Notes: generated from the letters alone by a model not told the origin. DNA of 39,113 nucleotides from Acidobacteriota bacterium (GCA_026706755.1 JAPOYG010000567.1:1-39113); one strand, 5' to 3'; positions 16,376 to 32,675 are shown, numbered from the stretch's first letter. Translations and numbers: made by a program.

Positions 16376-16406
16376 GTCGCCCTTTCGTGCGCCTCGACGG
16401 ACGCGG

Positions 16407-18302
16407 TTACTCGCCCCCGACGCCCGCGCTCTGCGGCACGTCGGACGGCTCGGCCCGGGTGGTCTCGACCCGGTAGCCCTCCTGGATCAGAATGCTCTCG
16501 GTGATGGTCCGCGCATCGATGGGATGGCCGCTGTAGTGCAGCACGCTGCGCAGCCGCCCGGCCAGCTCCGGCGCCAGATCGAGCTTCATGAGCGACAGCA
16601 TCTGCGCATCGCGGTTCTGCTCGATGACGTAGACGCGGTCGTGCCGCTCGACGAACGACGTCAGCGCGTCGCGGAACGGATAGGCGCAGACGCGGTAGTA
16701 CGAGGTCTGGACGTCCTCCTCGTTCACGAGCTGGTCGCGGCTCTCCACGACCGCCCAGTGCGTCGTCCCGTAGGCGATCACGCCGATCGACGCCTTGCGG
16801 TTGATGGTGACCACGGGCGCCGGCAGCCAGTTGCGCGCCGTCTCGAGCTTCGATCGCAGCCGGTCGATGTTCTTCCGGTAGTCGTCGGGGCGCTCGCTGT
16901 ACTGCGCCCACTCGTTGTGGCCCGAGCCGCGGCAGAAGTAGGCCGGCATCGAGTCGCCGGGAACGCTGCGGTAGGGGATCCCGTCACCATCCACGTCCCG
17001 GTAGCGCCCGAACTTGCCGATCCGATCGAGCGTCTCGGCGTCGAGCACCTTCCCCCGGTCGAGCGGCTTCTCCGGATAGCGGAACGGCTGCGACATCCAG
17101 GTGTTCATGCCGAGGTCGAGGTCGGTCATCACGAAGACCGGCGTCTGGAACCTCTCGGCGAGGTCGAACGCCTCGATGGCCATCGTGTAGCACTCCTCGA
17201 CCGACGAGGGAAACAGCATCATGTGGCGCGTGTCGCCGTGGGAGAGGAACGCCGTGGACAGCACGTCACCCTGCGCCGTGCGGGTCGGGAGCCCCGTCGA
17301 CGGTCCCACGCGCTGCACGTCGAAGATGACCGCCGGGACCTCCGCATAGTGCCCCAGCCCCGCGAACTCGCTCATCAGCGAGACGCCCGGTCCGGAGGTG
17401 GACGTCATGCTGCGCGCGCCCGCCCAGCCGGCCCCTATCGCCATGCCGATGGCGGCAATCTCGTCCTCGGCCTGCACCACGGCGAAGGTTGCCTTGCCGC
17501 TGTCCTTGTCGATGCGGTGCTGCCGGAGATAGTCGATGAGGGTCTCGCACAACGAAGACGACGGCGTGATCGGGTACCAGGTGACGACGGTGACGCCGGC
17601 CATCATCGCCCCGATGGCGGCCGCTGCGTTGCCGTCGATCAGCACCTGGCCGGCGGTGGCGTCCATCGGCTCGACGAGGTACGGATCCCGCTTCTCGAAA
17701 TGCTGCTCGGCGTATGCGAAGCCGACGTCGAGCGCCTCCCGGTTGAGGGCCACGGCCTTCGGCTTTCGCCCGAGCTGCTTCTCGAGCGCCCGCTCCATCT
17801 CTGCGCGGTCAATCTTGAGCAGGCTCGCCAGCACGCCGTCGTAGATCATGTTGCGCACGAGGCGCCGCAGCTTGGCATCGCGGCACACCCCGGCGACCAG
17901 CTTGTCGAACGGCACGGGGTAGAACGTGAGGTCGTCGCGCAGGGTGGCCAGGTTGAGCGGCTCGTCGTAGACCACGGCGGCGCCCGGCCCGAGCGACACC
18001 ACGTCCTCCTGCGCCGTCTGCGCGTTCATGGCGACGAGGAAGTCGATGTCCTGCTTGCGCGCGATGTAGCCGTCGCGGTTGGCGCGAATCGTGTACCACG
18101 TGGGCAGTCCGGCGATGTTCGACGGGAAGAGGTTCTTGCCCGAGACGGGGATGCCCATCCGGAAGATGGAGCGCAGCAGCACGAGGTTCGCCGTCTGGCT
18201 CCCCGAGCCGTTGACGGTCGCGACCTGTATGCTGAAATCGTTGACGATCCGGCGGGTTGTGGGTTGGGAGGGAGCTTCCTGGACCGCGACCTCGGGTGCC
18301 AT
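16407..18302 (-). CDS. korA: 2-oxoacid:acceptor oxidoreductase, fused gamma/alpha subunit
   Basis: 631 aa; GSGSQTANLVLLRSIFRMGIPVSGKNLFPSNIAGLPTWYTIRAN, GVTVVTWYPITPSSSLCE, ARSMTSTSGPGVSLMSEFAGL; next to korB. Confidence 0.93.
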   Translation of the reverse strand: MAPEVAVQEAPSQPTTRRIVNDFSIQVATVNGSGSQTANLVLLRSIFRMGIPVSGKNLFPSNIAGLPTWYTIRANRDGYIARKQDIDFLVAMNAQTAQEDVVSLGPGAAVVYDEPLNLATLRDDLTFYPVPFDKLVAGVCRDAKLRRLVRNMIYDGVLASLLKIDRAEMERALEKQLGRKPKAVALNREALDVGFAYAEQHFEKRDPYLVEPMDATAGQVLIDGNAAAAIGAMMAGVTVVTWYPITPSSSLCETLIDYLRQHRIDKDSGKATFAVVQAEDEIAAIGMAIGAGWAGARSMTSTSGPGVSLMSEFAGLGHYAEVPAVIFDVQRVGPSTGLPTRTAQGDVLSTAFLSHGDTRHMMLFPSSVEECYTMAIEAFDLAERFQTPVFVMTDLDLGMNTWMSQPFRYPEKPLDRGKVLDAETLDRIGKFGRYRDVDGDGIPYRSVPGDSMPAYFCRGSGHNEWAQYSERPDDYRKNIDRLRSKLETARNWLPAPVVTINRKASIGVIAYGTTHWAVVESRDQLVNEEDVQTSYYRVCAYPFRDALTSFVERHDRVYVIEQNRDAQMLSLMKLDLAPELAGRLRSVLHYSGHPIDARTITESILIQEGYRVETTRAEPSDVPQSAGVGGE

Positions 18303-18406
18303 GCAATCGCCTCGAACGTTGTAGAGCCTGCCGCTTCCACGGAGGCGCGCGCCAGATGCCCGTTCTCGCGTCGCGCCAACCCCGGATTATTGCATGAAAC
18401 GAACCG

Positions 18407-19279
18407 TCATGCACGGACCATGCCCGCGACGGCGGATCCGATCTCGGCGGGGCTCCGGACCACGCGCACGCCGGCCCCCTCGAGAGCGGATATCTTGTCG
18501 GCCGCCGTTCCGCGCCCACCGGAGATGATGGCTCCCGCGTGCCCCATCCGCCTCCCCGGAGGCGCGGTCAGCCCCGCGACGAACCCGACCACCGGCTTGC
18601 CGAACCCCTGGCGAATGAAGGCGGCCGCCTCCTCCTCCGCCGAACCGCCGATCTCGCCGATGAGCACCACCGCCTCCGTGTCGGCGTCCGCGCCGAAGAG
18701 ACGCAGCGCGTCGACGAAGGTCGTGCCGATGAGCGGGTCGCCGCCGATGCCGATGCACGTCGACTGCCCGAGGCCCAGCCGGGTCAGCTGGTGCATGGCC
18801 TCGTAGGTCAGGGTCCCGCTCCGGGAGACGATGCCGACCCGTCCTTCCTGGCTGATGTGGCCCGGAATGATCCCCGCCTTCGCCTGGCCGGCGGTGAGCA
18901 CGCCCGGGCAGTTCGGGCCGACGAGCCGCGTCCCGCCCCCGTCGAGCCGCCGCACCACGCCCAGCATGTCGAGCGTCGGGACGCCCTCCGTGATGCAGAC
19001 GACGAGCGGCACCCCGGCGTCCGCCGCCTCGAGGATCGCGTCCGCGGCGGCCCGCGGCGGAACGAAGATCACCGACGCATCGGCGCCCGTCTCCCGGACC
19101 GCGTCGGCCACCGTGTCGAACACCGGCCAGCCGTCGTGGGTCGTGCCCCCCTTGCCCGGCGTAACCCCCCCGACGACCGTGGTGCCGAACTCGGCCGCCT
19201 GCCGCGCGTGGAAGGTCCCTTCGCGGCCGGTCAGCCCCTGGACGAGCAGGCGTGTGTGTCGATCGACGAGGACCGCCAT
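18407..19279 (-). CDS. sucD: Succinyl-CoA synthetase, alpha subunit
   Basis: 290 aa; [71 protein letters not shown]-like C-terminal segment. Confidence 0.96.
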   Translation of the reverse strand: MAVLVDRHTRLLVQGLTGREGTFHARQAAEFGTTVVGGVTPGKGGTTHDGWPVFDTVADAVRETGADASVIFVPPRAAADAILEAADAGVPLVVCITEGVPTLDMLGVVRRLDGGGTRLVGPNCPGVLTAGQAKAGIIPGHISQEGRVGIVSRSGTLTYEAMHQLTRLGLGQSTCIGIGGDPLIGTTFVDALRLFGADADTEAVVLIGEIGGSAEEEAAAFIRQGFGKPVVGFVAGLTAPPGRRMGHAGAIISGGRGTAADKISALEGAGVRVVRSPAEIGSAVAGMVRA

Positions 19280-19285
19280 CGATGC

Positions 19286-20443
<1,158 letters not shown>

Positions 20444-20480
20444 GATCGAGGCCCGCTCGAAGTGTGGACGGAGTCCGAAC

Positions 20481-21407
20481 CTACACGCCGATGGTCGTCA
20501 CCAGCTCACGCACCGCATCGGCGGACTTCCGGAGCGCCGCCGCCTCGTCCGGCGCCAGCGTGATCTCGACGACCTGCTCCACCCCGCGGGCTCCCAGCTT
20601 GACCGGAACGCCGACGAAGAGGTCGCGTATGCCGTACTCGCCCTGCAGGAAGACGGAGCACGGGAGGATCTTCTTCTTGTCCTTCAGGATGGCCTCGACC
20701 ATCTCGACCACGGAGGAGCCGGGCGCGTAGTAGGCGCTGCCCGTCCCGAGCAGCTTGACGATCTCCGCGCCGCCCTGGGCCGTCCGCTGCACGATGGCTT
20801 CCACGGCCGCCGCGTCGAGAAGCTCCGTGATGGGAATGCCGGCGACGGTCGAATAGCGCGGCAGGGGCACCATCGTGTCGCCGTGGCCGCCGAGCACGAA
20901 CGCGTGCGTGTTCTCCACCGAAACGTCGAGCGCTTCGGCGATGAACGTGCGCATCCGCGACGAGTCGAGCACGCCCGCCATGCCGATCACGCGCTCCCGC
21001 GGCAGCCCGCTCACGCGGTAGACGACCTGCGCCATCGCGTCGAGGGGATTGGTCACCGGAATGATGACGCAGTCGGGCGAGTGCTCCATCACCTGCTCGG
21101 TCACCCCCCGGGTGATCTCGTAGTTCTTCCGCAGCAGGTCGTCCCGGCTCATCCCCGGCTTGCGCGCCAGGCCCGCGGTGATGACCACGACGTCCGAGCC
21201 TGCCGTATCGGCGTAGTCGTTCGTACCCAGCACGCGCGCGTCGGACCCCTCGACGGGGCACGCCTCCAGAATGTCCAGCCCCTTGCCCTGGGGGACGCCT
21301 TCCAGGATGTCGAGGACGACGACGTCGGCAAGCTCCTTGTCGGCGATGCTGCGGGCCGCGGTCGCGCCGACGTTCCCGGACCCGATCACCGTGACCTTCC
21401 GGTTCAT
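20481..21407 (-). CDS. mdh: Malate dehydrogenase
   Basis: 308 aa; [98 protein letters not shown]. Confidence 0.97.
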   Translation of the reverse strand: MNRKVTVIGSGNVGATAARSIADKELADVVVLDILEGVPQGKGLDILEACPVEGSDARVLGTNDYADTAGSDVVVITAGLARKPGMSRDDLLRKNYEITRGVTEQVMEHSPDCVIIPVTNPLDAMAQVVYRVSGLPRERVIGMAGVLDSSRMRTFIAEALDVSVENTHAFVLGGHGDTMVPLPRYSTVAGIPITELLDAAAVEAIVQRTAQGGAEIVKLLGTGSAYYAPGSSVVEMVEAILKDKKKILPCSVFLQGEYGIRDLFVGVPVKLGARGVEQVVEITLAPDEAAALRKSADAVRELVTTIGV

Positions 21408-21423
21408 GACCCTCTCTCTCCGC

Positions 21424-22647
<1,224 letters not shown>

Positions 22648-22836
22648 CTCGCAGCTACTCCGTCCCGTCTGCCCTCTCCAAGCGCGCGGGCATCGAGCCC
22701 GACCCGCGCGACGCTCCGCTCAATCGGCCGTGTGGAAGGCGTGCCGCATCAGGTGAACGGCCGCGGCACGCGGGTGATTCCTGCGACGTGCACCATCCTC
22801 GGTGGGGGCGTGTCGACTCGGTCCGAATGGCGCCGC

Positions 22837-22844
22837 ATTATACT
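22837..22844. promoter_or_regulatory. Overlapping divergent -10-like elements between icd and serA
   Basis: CGCATTATACTGC contains TATAAT on the minus strand (22837-22842) and TATACT on the plus strand (22839-22844); the only AT-rich patch in the divergent intergenic region; no clear -35 boxes. Confidence 0.4.
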
Positions 22845-22893
22845 GCATGGCGGCCGGGGGCGGCGGGCGCCCGTCCCGCCCGGCGGTTCGCCG

Positions 22894-22962
22894 GGAGTCC
22901 GCGCCGTGGAACGAGCCACGGAGGACCCCTCGCGAGCGCAGACTCCCAACGCGCCCGTCAAG
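22894..22962 (+). repeat. Dispersed palindromic repeat, copy B
   Basis: GGAGTCCGCGCCGTGGAACGAGCCACGGAGGACCCCTCGCGAGCGCAGACTCCCAACGCGCCCGTCAAG; complementary ends, internal CCGTGG...CCACGG hairpin; aligns to the minus strand of 7900-7960. Confidence 0.65.
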
Positions 22963-22981
22963 TCGCGCAGGCTCCCCCGTC

Positions 22982-24577
22982 ATGAAGATCGTCATCGCCG
23001 ACCAACTCCCCGCCTCCGCGGCCGATCTGCTTCGCGCCGAGGGCTGGACCGTTACGGAGCGCGCCGCCGGGCCGGCCGACACGCTGGCCGCCGACCTCGC
23101 CGACGCCGAGGGCCTCATCGTCCGCAGCGCGACGCGGGTCACCGCGGAAGTCCTGGCCGCGGCCCCGCGCCTCAGGGTGGTCGCCCGGGCCGGCACGGGG
23201 GTCGACAACGTCGACCTCGAGGCCGCCAGCGCACGCGGCGTGCTGGTCCTGAACGCGCCGGGCGCCACCAGCGTGAGCGTCGCCGAGCATGCCTGCGCCC
23301 TGATGCTGGCGCTGACCCGCTCCGTCGCCCGCGCCGATGCGCAGATGAAGGCGGGCGTCTGGGACAAGGCGGGCCTGCGGGGGGCGGAGCTCAAGGGCAA
23401 GACCCTCGGCGTCGTGGGCTTCGGACGGATCGGGCGGGAGCTGGCCCGGCGCGCCGCCGCGTTCGACATGTCGGTTGTCGCGTACGACCCCTTCATCGCG
23501 GAGCAGGTCGCCGCCGACCTGGGCGTCGAGCTCGTCACGTTGGACGAGCTCTGCGCGCAGGCGGACTTCATCAGCCTCCACCTGCCCTCCACCGAGACGA
23601 CGCGCGGGCTCGTGGACCGGGCGTTCCTGGCGCGCTGCCGCCCGAAGGTCCGCATCATCAACACGGCGCGGGGCGACCTCGTCGACGAGGCGGCCCTGAC
23701 CGAAGGGCTGTCGTCCGGACAGGTCGGCGGCGCCGGGCTCGACGTCTTTCGCAACGAACCGTCGCCGGACGCCGCCCTCACCGGCTTGCCCCAGGTGGTC
23801 GCCACCCCGCACATCGCCGCGTCGACGGCCGAAGCCCAGGAGCTCGTCGGCGTCGACGCCGCCACCAGCGTCCGCGAGTTCCTGAGCACGGGCATCGTCC
23901 GCAACGCGGTGAACTACCCGTCGGTGGCGCCGGAAGAGGTGAAGCGGCTGCAACCCTACGTGCGGCTGGCCGAGGGTCTGGGCGGCATCCTCGGGCAGCT
24001 CGCGCGCGGACGCCCGCACACCGTCGGGCTCCGGTACTACGGGGCGCTGGCGGACGGCAGCACGGAGATGCTGGCCGGTGCGGCGCTCGTGGGCCTCTTC
24101 CGGCACGTGCTCTCGTCCGAGGCGACGCTCGTCAACGCGCGCACCGTCGCCGCGCAACGCGGGCTCGAGGTCATCGAGTCGCGAAGCTCGCGCCCCCGGA
24201 ACTTCACCGGCCTCATCTCGCTGAAGCTCCACACGAACGCCGGCGAGCTGTGGGCCGAGGGGGCGGTGTTCGAGCCGGACAGCCCCCGCCTCGTCCGGCT
24301 CGACGACGTGGAGGTGGAGGTTCCGCTGGAGGGCACGCTGATCGTGATCCGCAATCAGGATCGCCCCGGCGTCATCGGCGAGATCGGGTCCATCCTCGGC
24401 CGTCACGACATCAACATCGCCGCCTTCGCACTCGGGCGGGGCGCGGCCGGCGCGGTCGGCGTCATCCGCGTGGAATCGCACCCCTCGCCCGCGCAGGACG
24501 TCGAGATCGGCTCGACCGTAATCGAGGAGATCCAGCGGGTCCCGGCCATCAGCTCGGCCGCCGTGGTCCGGTGCTGA
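22982..24577 (+). CDS. serA: D-3-phosphoglycerate dehydrogenase
   Basis: 531 aa from MKIVIADQLPASAADLL; VVARAGTGVDNVDLEAASARGVLVLNAP, LGVVGFGRIGRELARR, INTARGDLVDEAAL, C-terminal ACT-type IVIRNQDRPGVIGEIGSILGRHDINIA. Confidence 0.97.
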   Translation: MKIVIADQLPASAADLLRAEGWTVTERAAGPADTLAADLADAEGLIVRSATRVTAEVLAAAPRLRVVARAGTGVDNVDLEAASARGVLVLNAPGATSVSVAEHACALMLALTRSVARADAQMKAGVWDKAGLRGAELKGKTLGVVGFGRIGRELARRAAAFDMSVVAYDPFIAEQVAADLGVELVTLDELCAQADFISLHLPSTETTRGLVDRAFLARCRPKVRIINTARGDLVDEAALTEGLSSGQVGGAGLDVFRNEPSPDAALTGLPQVVATPHIAASTAEAQELVGVDAATSVREFLSTGIVRNAVNYPSVAPEEVKRLQPYVRLAEGLGGILGQLARGRPHTVGLRYYGALADGSTEMLAGAALVGLFRHVLSSEATLVNARTVAAQRGLEVIESRSSRPRNFTGLISLKLHTNAGELWAEGAVFEPDSPRLVRLDDVEVEVPLEGTLIVIRNQDRPGVIGEIGSILGRHDINIAAFALGRGAAGAVGVIRVESHPSPAQDVEIGSTVIEEIQRVPAISSAAVVRC

Positions 24578-24634
24578 TGCGCGCGGCCTGACGGGCGCGC
24601 GGGGAGAGGGCCGCCGGGACGCGTGAAGGGCCGC

Positions 24635-27769
<3,135 letters not shown>

Positions 27770-27801
27770 GCCTCCGGGCGCGCCGCACCTATAATGGGAC
27801 G

Positions 27802-28668
27802 GTGCGCGAGGTCGTCGCGGGCGGCGTGGCGTTGGGCGGCGGCCGGCCGCTGGCCCTCATCGCCGGGCCGTGCGTGATCGAGAGCGACCGGCACGCGCAC
27901 GAGCTCGCGCTCGCAATCGGCGAGGTGGCGCGCCGCCGCGGCGTGCCGCTCATCTTCAAGGCCTCGTTCGACAAGGCCAACCGGACGTCGCTCACCTCGT
28001 TCCGCGGACCGGGACTGGTGCGAGGCCTCGAGACCCTCGCCCGCGTAAAGGCCGCGACCGGGGTGCCGATCCTCACCGACGTTCACGAGCCGGCGCAGGC
28101 CGCACCGGCCGCCGAGGTCGTCGACGTGCTGCAGATCCCCGCGTTCCTGTGCCGGCAGACGGACCTCATCGTGGCCGCCGCGGCGACCGGGCGCGCCGTC
28201 AACATCAAGAAGGGGCAGTTCCTCGCCCCGCTCCAGATGCGGCACGCCATCGCGAAGGCCGCGGCGGCCGGGAACGACCGGGTCGTGGTCACCGAGCGCG
28301 GCACCAGCTTCGGCCACGGGGACCTGGTGGTCGACATGCGAGCGTTCCCGCAGCTGCGCTCGCTGGGGTACCCCGTCGTGTACGACGCGACGCACAGCGT
28401 GCAACGGCCCGGCGCGGGCGACGGGGTATCCGGGGGGCAGGCCGAGTTCATCGAGCCGCTGGCCGCCGCCGCGGTCGCGGCCGGCGTGGACGGCGTGTTC
28501 CTGGAGGTGCACGACCGCCCCGCCGAGGCACGAAGCGACGGCCCGAACGCCCTGCCCCTCGACCGTCTCGACGCGCTGCTGGAACGACTCGCGGCGATCG
28601 ATCGACTGCCGGGCCGGCCCGCCGCGGAGGCCGCGCGAGCGGCGCCCCCAGCCGGCCCCGAGCCATGA
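27802..28668 (+). CDS. kdsA: 3-deoxy-8-phosphooctulonate synthase
   Basis: LALIAGPCVIESDRHAHELA, FKASFDKANRTSLTSFRGPG, NIKKGQFLAPLQM, YDATHSVQRPG; GTG start at 27802 (alternative GTG at 27766 overlapping the pyrG stop). Confidence 0.95.
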   Translation: MREVVAGGVALGGGRPLALIAGPCVIESDRHAHELALAIGEVARRRGVPLIFKASFDKANRTSLTSFRGPGLVRGLETLARVKAATGVPILTDVHEPAQAAPAAEVVDVLQIPAFLCRQTDLIVAAAATGRAVNIKKGQFLAPLQMRHAIAKAAAAGNDRVVVTERGTSFGHGDLVVDMRAFPQLRSLGYPVVYDATHSVQRPGAGDGVSGGQAEFIEPLAAAAVAAGVDGVFLEVHDRPAEARSDGPNALPLDRLDALLERLAAIDRLPGRPAAEAARAAPPAGPEP

Positions 28669-29651
28669 GAACGGCCCCACCGGCGCCGGCCGCCGTCGAC
28701 CTCGCGGTCGCCCGACGGGTGCTCCGTATCGAGGCCCGGGCCGTGCTGGACCTCGTCGACCGGGTCGACGAGCGGCTGTCGGCGGCCGTAGCGCACCTGG
28801 CGAGCTGCCGCGGCCGGGTCATCGTCACCGGGATGGGGAAGTCGGGCATCATCGCGCGCAAGATCGCCGCCACCCTCTCGAGCACGGGAACGCCGGCCCA
28901 CTTCCTGCACCCCGCCGAGGCAGTGCACGGCGACCTCGGAGCCGTGCAGCCGGACGATGTCGTCGTGCCGCTCTCGCAGAGCGGGGAAACGCCCGAGGTG
29001 CTGCGGCTCGTGGAGCGGATTCGCCGCCTCGGCGCCCGCATCGTGGCCCTCACCGGCTCCCCCGCGAGCACCCTCGGGCGAGCCGCCGACGTGACGCTCG
29101 ACTGCAGCGTCGACGGCGAGGCGTGCCCGTTGAACCTCGCCCCGACGGCCAGCACCACGGCCGCGCTCGCGTTCGGCGACGCGCTCGCCATGACGCTCCT
29201 CGTCGCGAGGGGTTTCCGGGAGGAGGACTTCGCGCACCTCCACCCGGGCGGCCAGCTCGGCAAGCGCCTGATGCGGGTGGAGCGGCTCATGCACACCGGG
29301 GCGGCCGTGCCCCGCGTCGATGCCGGGAGCCCGATGGCGGACGTGGTGCGCACGATGACCGAGGCCGGCCTCGGGATGACCTGCGTCACGGCCGGGTCCG
29401 GGGAGCTGGACGGGATCATCACGGACGGCGACCTGCGCCGTCGGCTCGCGGGACCCGGGAACGTCCTGGAGCTGACCGCGGCCGACGTGATGACCCGGTC
29501 GCCGCTCACCATCGCGGGCTCGGCGCTGGCGGTGGAGGCCCTGCGCACGATGGAGGCCCGACGGGTCACCTCCCTGATCGTGCTGGACGACCGGCGGCGG
29601 ATAGCCGGGGTCGTCCACCTGCACGACCTCTGGCGGACGGACCTCTTCTGA
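28665..29651 (+). CDS. kdsD: Arabinose-5-phosphate isomerase (KpsF/GutQ type, SIS + CBS)
   Basis: GRVIVTGMGKSGIIARKIAATLSSTGTPAHFLHPAEAVHGDLG, SQSGETPEVLRL, HPGGQLGKRLM, two CBS domains; ATGA overlap with kdsA. Confidence 0.95.
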   Translation: MRTAPPAPAAVDLAVARRVLRIEARAVLDLVDRVDERLSAAVAHLASCRGRVIVTGMGKSGIIARKIAATLSSTGTPAHFLHPAEAVHGDLGAVQPDDVVVPLSQSGETPEVLRLVERIRRLGARIVALTGSPASTLGRAADVTLDCSVDGEACPLNLAPTASTTAALAFGDALAMTLLVARGFREEDFAHLHPGGQLGKRLMRVERLMHTGAAVPRVDAGSPMADVVRTMTEAGLGMTCVTAGSGELDGIITDGDLRRRLAGPGNVLELTAADVMTRSPLTIAGSALAVEALRTMEARRVTSLIVLDDRRRIAGVVHLHDLWRTDLF

Positions 29652-29657
29652 CCGGCG

Positions 29658-30890
29658 GTGCCCGGTGCGATGACCGATACCCTGGCGCTGCTCGCCACGC
29701 TGGTCGCCCTGCTGATCGGCCTCGCGATCGGCAAGGCCTGGGAGCGCTACAAGCTGCGGGAGGGGCGTTGGTTCGATCGCCGCCGGGCGCGCGAGTCGCC
29801 CCATTACATACTCGGCCTCCAGTTCCTGGTGTCGAACCAGGTGGACCTCGCCATCGAGGAGCTCGCCCAGGCGGCGGCGCTCGACTCGGCCGCCCTCGAG
29901 ATCCACCTGATTCTCGGCAACCTCTACCGCGACCGCGGACAGGTGGGCAAGGCGGTCCGGCTGCATCAGAACCTGTTGCAGGACCCTCGCCTCGGCAGGA
30001 CCGAGCAGGCCTACGTGCAGCTCAGCCTGGGGCTCGACTACAAGCAGGGAGGGTTCGTCGATCGGGCGTTCCAGGCCTTCTCCGAGGTTACGAAGATCGA
30101 TCCCGACAACAAGTACGCGCTGCTCAATCTGCAGAAGCTGCACGAGGAGCAGCAACAGTGGCGCGAGGCGCGCGCGATCCGCCGGCGGCTGACCGACATC
30201 GCGGACGAGACGGGGAAGCCGCGCGACCAGGCCATTCTCGCGTTCATCGAGAACGAGCTGGGGCTCCAGGCCGTCCGGCGGGGGGACCCGCAGGAAGCGA
30301 TCGCCCACTTCGGCTCCGCGCTGGACCTCGACGACGGCACCGTGCCCGCATCCCTGAACCTCGGCGATGTCCACCTGCGCGGCGGCCGCCCCCGCGAGGC
30401 CATCGCGGTGTGGGAGCAGATCCTGGACAAGTCCCCGGAGCGGGCCTATCTCACCTTCGATCGACTGCAGGCGGCGTACGCGCAGGTGGGCGCGCCGACG
30501 CGATTTCGCGGCCTGTGCGAGCGGCTCATCGCCGACAACCCGCGGGATTGGCGTGCGCGGCTGGCCCTCGGCCGGCACGCCCTCGACGAAGGGGATGCGG
30601 GGCGGGCGCTCGATCTGCTCCTCGAATCGCTGCGCCACAACCCGCACGCGCTCGCCGTCCATCAGGTGATCTGGCGCACGCTGGAAGCGCTGGAGTTCCG
30701 GCCGCCCCCCGTGCGCCGCTACCTGGAGTTGACGGGCAGGGTCGTCTTCTACCTGGACCCGCACGTCTGCACCCGCTGCCGCTACCGCAGCACCGAGCTC
30801 CTGTGGCAGTGCCCGCAGTGCCACGAGTGGAACACGTTCGTGGAGGAGCGGCCGGCGCAGGCCGAGAACGTGGTGGAGGCTTCCGCGTGA
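29658..30890 (+). CDS. lapB: LapB/YciM-like TPR protein with C-terminal rubredoxin-type zinc ribbon
   Basis: N-terminal TM, FDRRRARESPHYILGLQFLVSNQVDLAIEELAQAA, TPR repeats, C-terminal CTRCRYRSTELLWQCPQCHEWNTF. Confidence 0.88.
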   Translation: MPGAMTDTLALLATLVALLIGLAIGKAWERYKLREGRWFDRRRARESPHYILGLQFLVSNQVDLAIEELAQAAALDSAALEIHLILGNLYRDRGQVGKAVRLHQNLLQDPRLGRTEQAYVQLSLGLDYKQGGFVDRAFQAFSEVTKIDPDNKYALLNLQKLHEEQQQWREARAIRRRLTDIADETGKPRDQAILAFIENELGLQAVRRGDPQEAIAHFGSALDLDDGTVPASLNLGDVHLRGGRPREAIAVWEQILDKSPERAYLTFDRLQAAYAQVGAPTRFRGLCERLIADNPRDWRARLALGRHALDEGDAGRALDLLLESLRHNPHALAVHQVIWRTLEALEFRPPPVRRYLELTGRVVFYLDPHVCTRCRYRSTELLWQCPQCHEWNTFVEERPAQAENVVEASA

Positions 30891-31561
30891 CGGGGCGCTC
30901 CCCCGCGCGGCAGCCGGACGGCCTGCTGCGGGTGGCCCTCACGGGCGGGATCGCGACCGGCAAATCCTACGTGCTGGCGCAGCTCGAACGGCGCGGGGTG
31001 CCGACCATCGACGCCGACCGGGTGGCCCGTGACGTCGTCCGACCCGGCCGACCGGCCTGGTCGGCCCTCGTGGAGCGCTTCGGGGCCGACATCTGCTGCC
31101 CCGACCGGCAGGTGGACCGCGCTCGCCTCGGGAGCATCGTCTTCGCGGACGCCGGCGCGCGCGCCGACCTGGAGGCCATCGTCCATCCGCCGGTGCGCCA
31201 GGCGATCGCGGAGTGGTTCGACGCCCGCGAGGCGGAGGCCCGCGTCCTCTTCGCCGTGGCCGACATTCCCCTGTTGTACGAGACGGGGCGGGAGGGGTCC
31301 TTCGACCGCGTCGTCGTCACCGCCTGCCCGCCGGAGATGCAGGAGCGGCGCATCGTCGCCCGGGACGGCCTGCCCGTGGCGGAGGCTCGGCGGCGCATCG
31401 CGGCCCAACTGCCGATCGAGCACAAGGCCGCGCGTGCCGACTTCGTCATCCGGACGGACGGCACGTTCGAGGAGACGGACCGGCAGGTGGATGCCGTGCA
31501 CGAGGCGCTCCGTCGCGGCGCGCCCGGCGCGAAGTCCGGGACCCGGCCGGGCGCGTCCTGA
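30887..31561 (+). CDS. coaE: Dephospho-CoA kinase
   Basis: GTG start overlapping the lapB stop (GTGA); LRVALTGGIATGKSYVLAQLERRGVPTIDADRVARDVV, VADIPLLYETG. Confidence 0.94.
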   Translation: MTGRSPARQPDGLLRVALTGGIATGKSYVLAQLERRGVPTIDADRVARDVVRPGRPAWSALVERFGADICCPDRQVDRARLGSIVFADAGARADLEAIVHPPVRQAIAEWFDAREAEARVLFAVADIPLLYETGREGSFDRVVVTACPPEMQERRIVARDGLPVAEARRRIAAQLPIEHKAARADFVIRTDGTFEETDRQVDAVHEALRRGAPGAKSGTRPGAS

Positions 31562-31582
31562 CGGGGCGCCGCCGCCTCCTCG

Positions 31583-32557
<975 letters not shown>

Positions 32558-32599
32558 CGCGCTTCCAGTCTACCGCGTGGCGGCTGCCAGAGTGCCGGC

Positions 32600-32608
32600 T
32601 GCTAAGAT
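32600..32608 (+). promoter_or_regulatory. Candidate extended -10 promoter element for agcS
   Basis: TGCTAAGAT matches TGnTAnnAT in the divergent folD/agcS gap; no clear -35. Confidence 0.35.
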
Positions 32609-32613
32609 GCGGC

Positions 32614-32644
32614 GCGCCCCGGGGTTCCGCGCGGGGGCGCTTTT
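32614..32644 (+). terminator. GC hairpin followed by TTTT in the agcS leader (attenuator/terminator-like)
   Basis: GCGCCCC-GGGGTTCCGCGCG-GGGGCGC followed by TTTT, 30 nt before the agcS ATG. Confidence 0.4.
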
Positions 32645-32675
32645 CCTCCAACCCTGACGCCGCGGAGGGCACGCC

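Noticed and set aside
22720-23904. 394-aa minus-strand ORF opposite the serA start and the repeat element
   Set aside because: Shadow frame of serA with Ser/Arg/Ala bias; no homology recognised.
24578-24634. GC-rich gap between serA and the PilP-like gene as a terminator or extra repeat copy
   Set aside because: Only short GGGCGCGC-type similarity to other gaps, no clean stem or T-tract, lacks the GAGTCTGCGC core.
28083-30824. 913-aa minus-strand ORF opposite kdsA/kdsD/lapB
   Set aside because: Antisense to three clearly identified genes; His/Arg/Ala-rich composition typical of GC-rich shadow frames, no recognisable domain.
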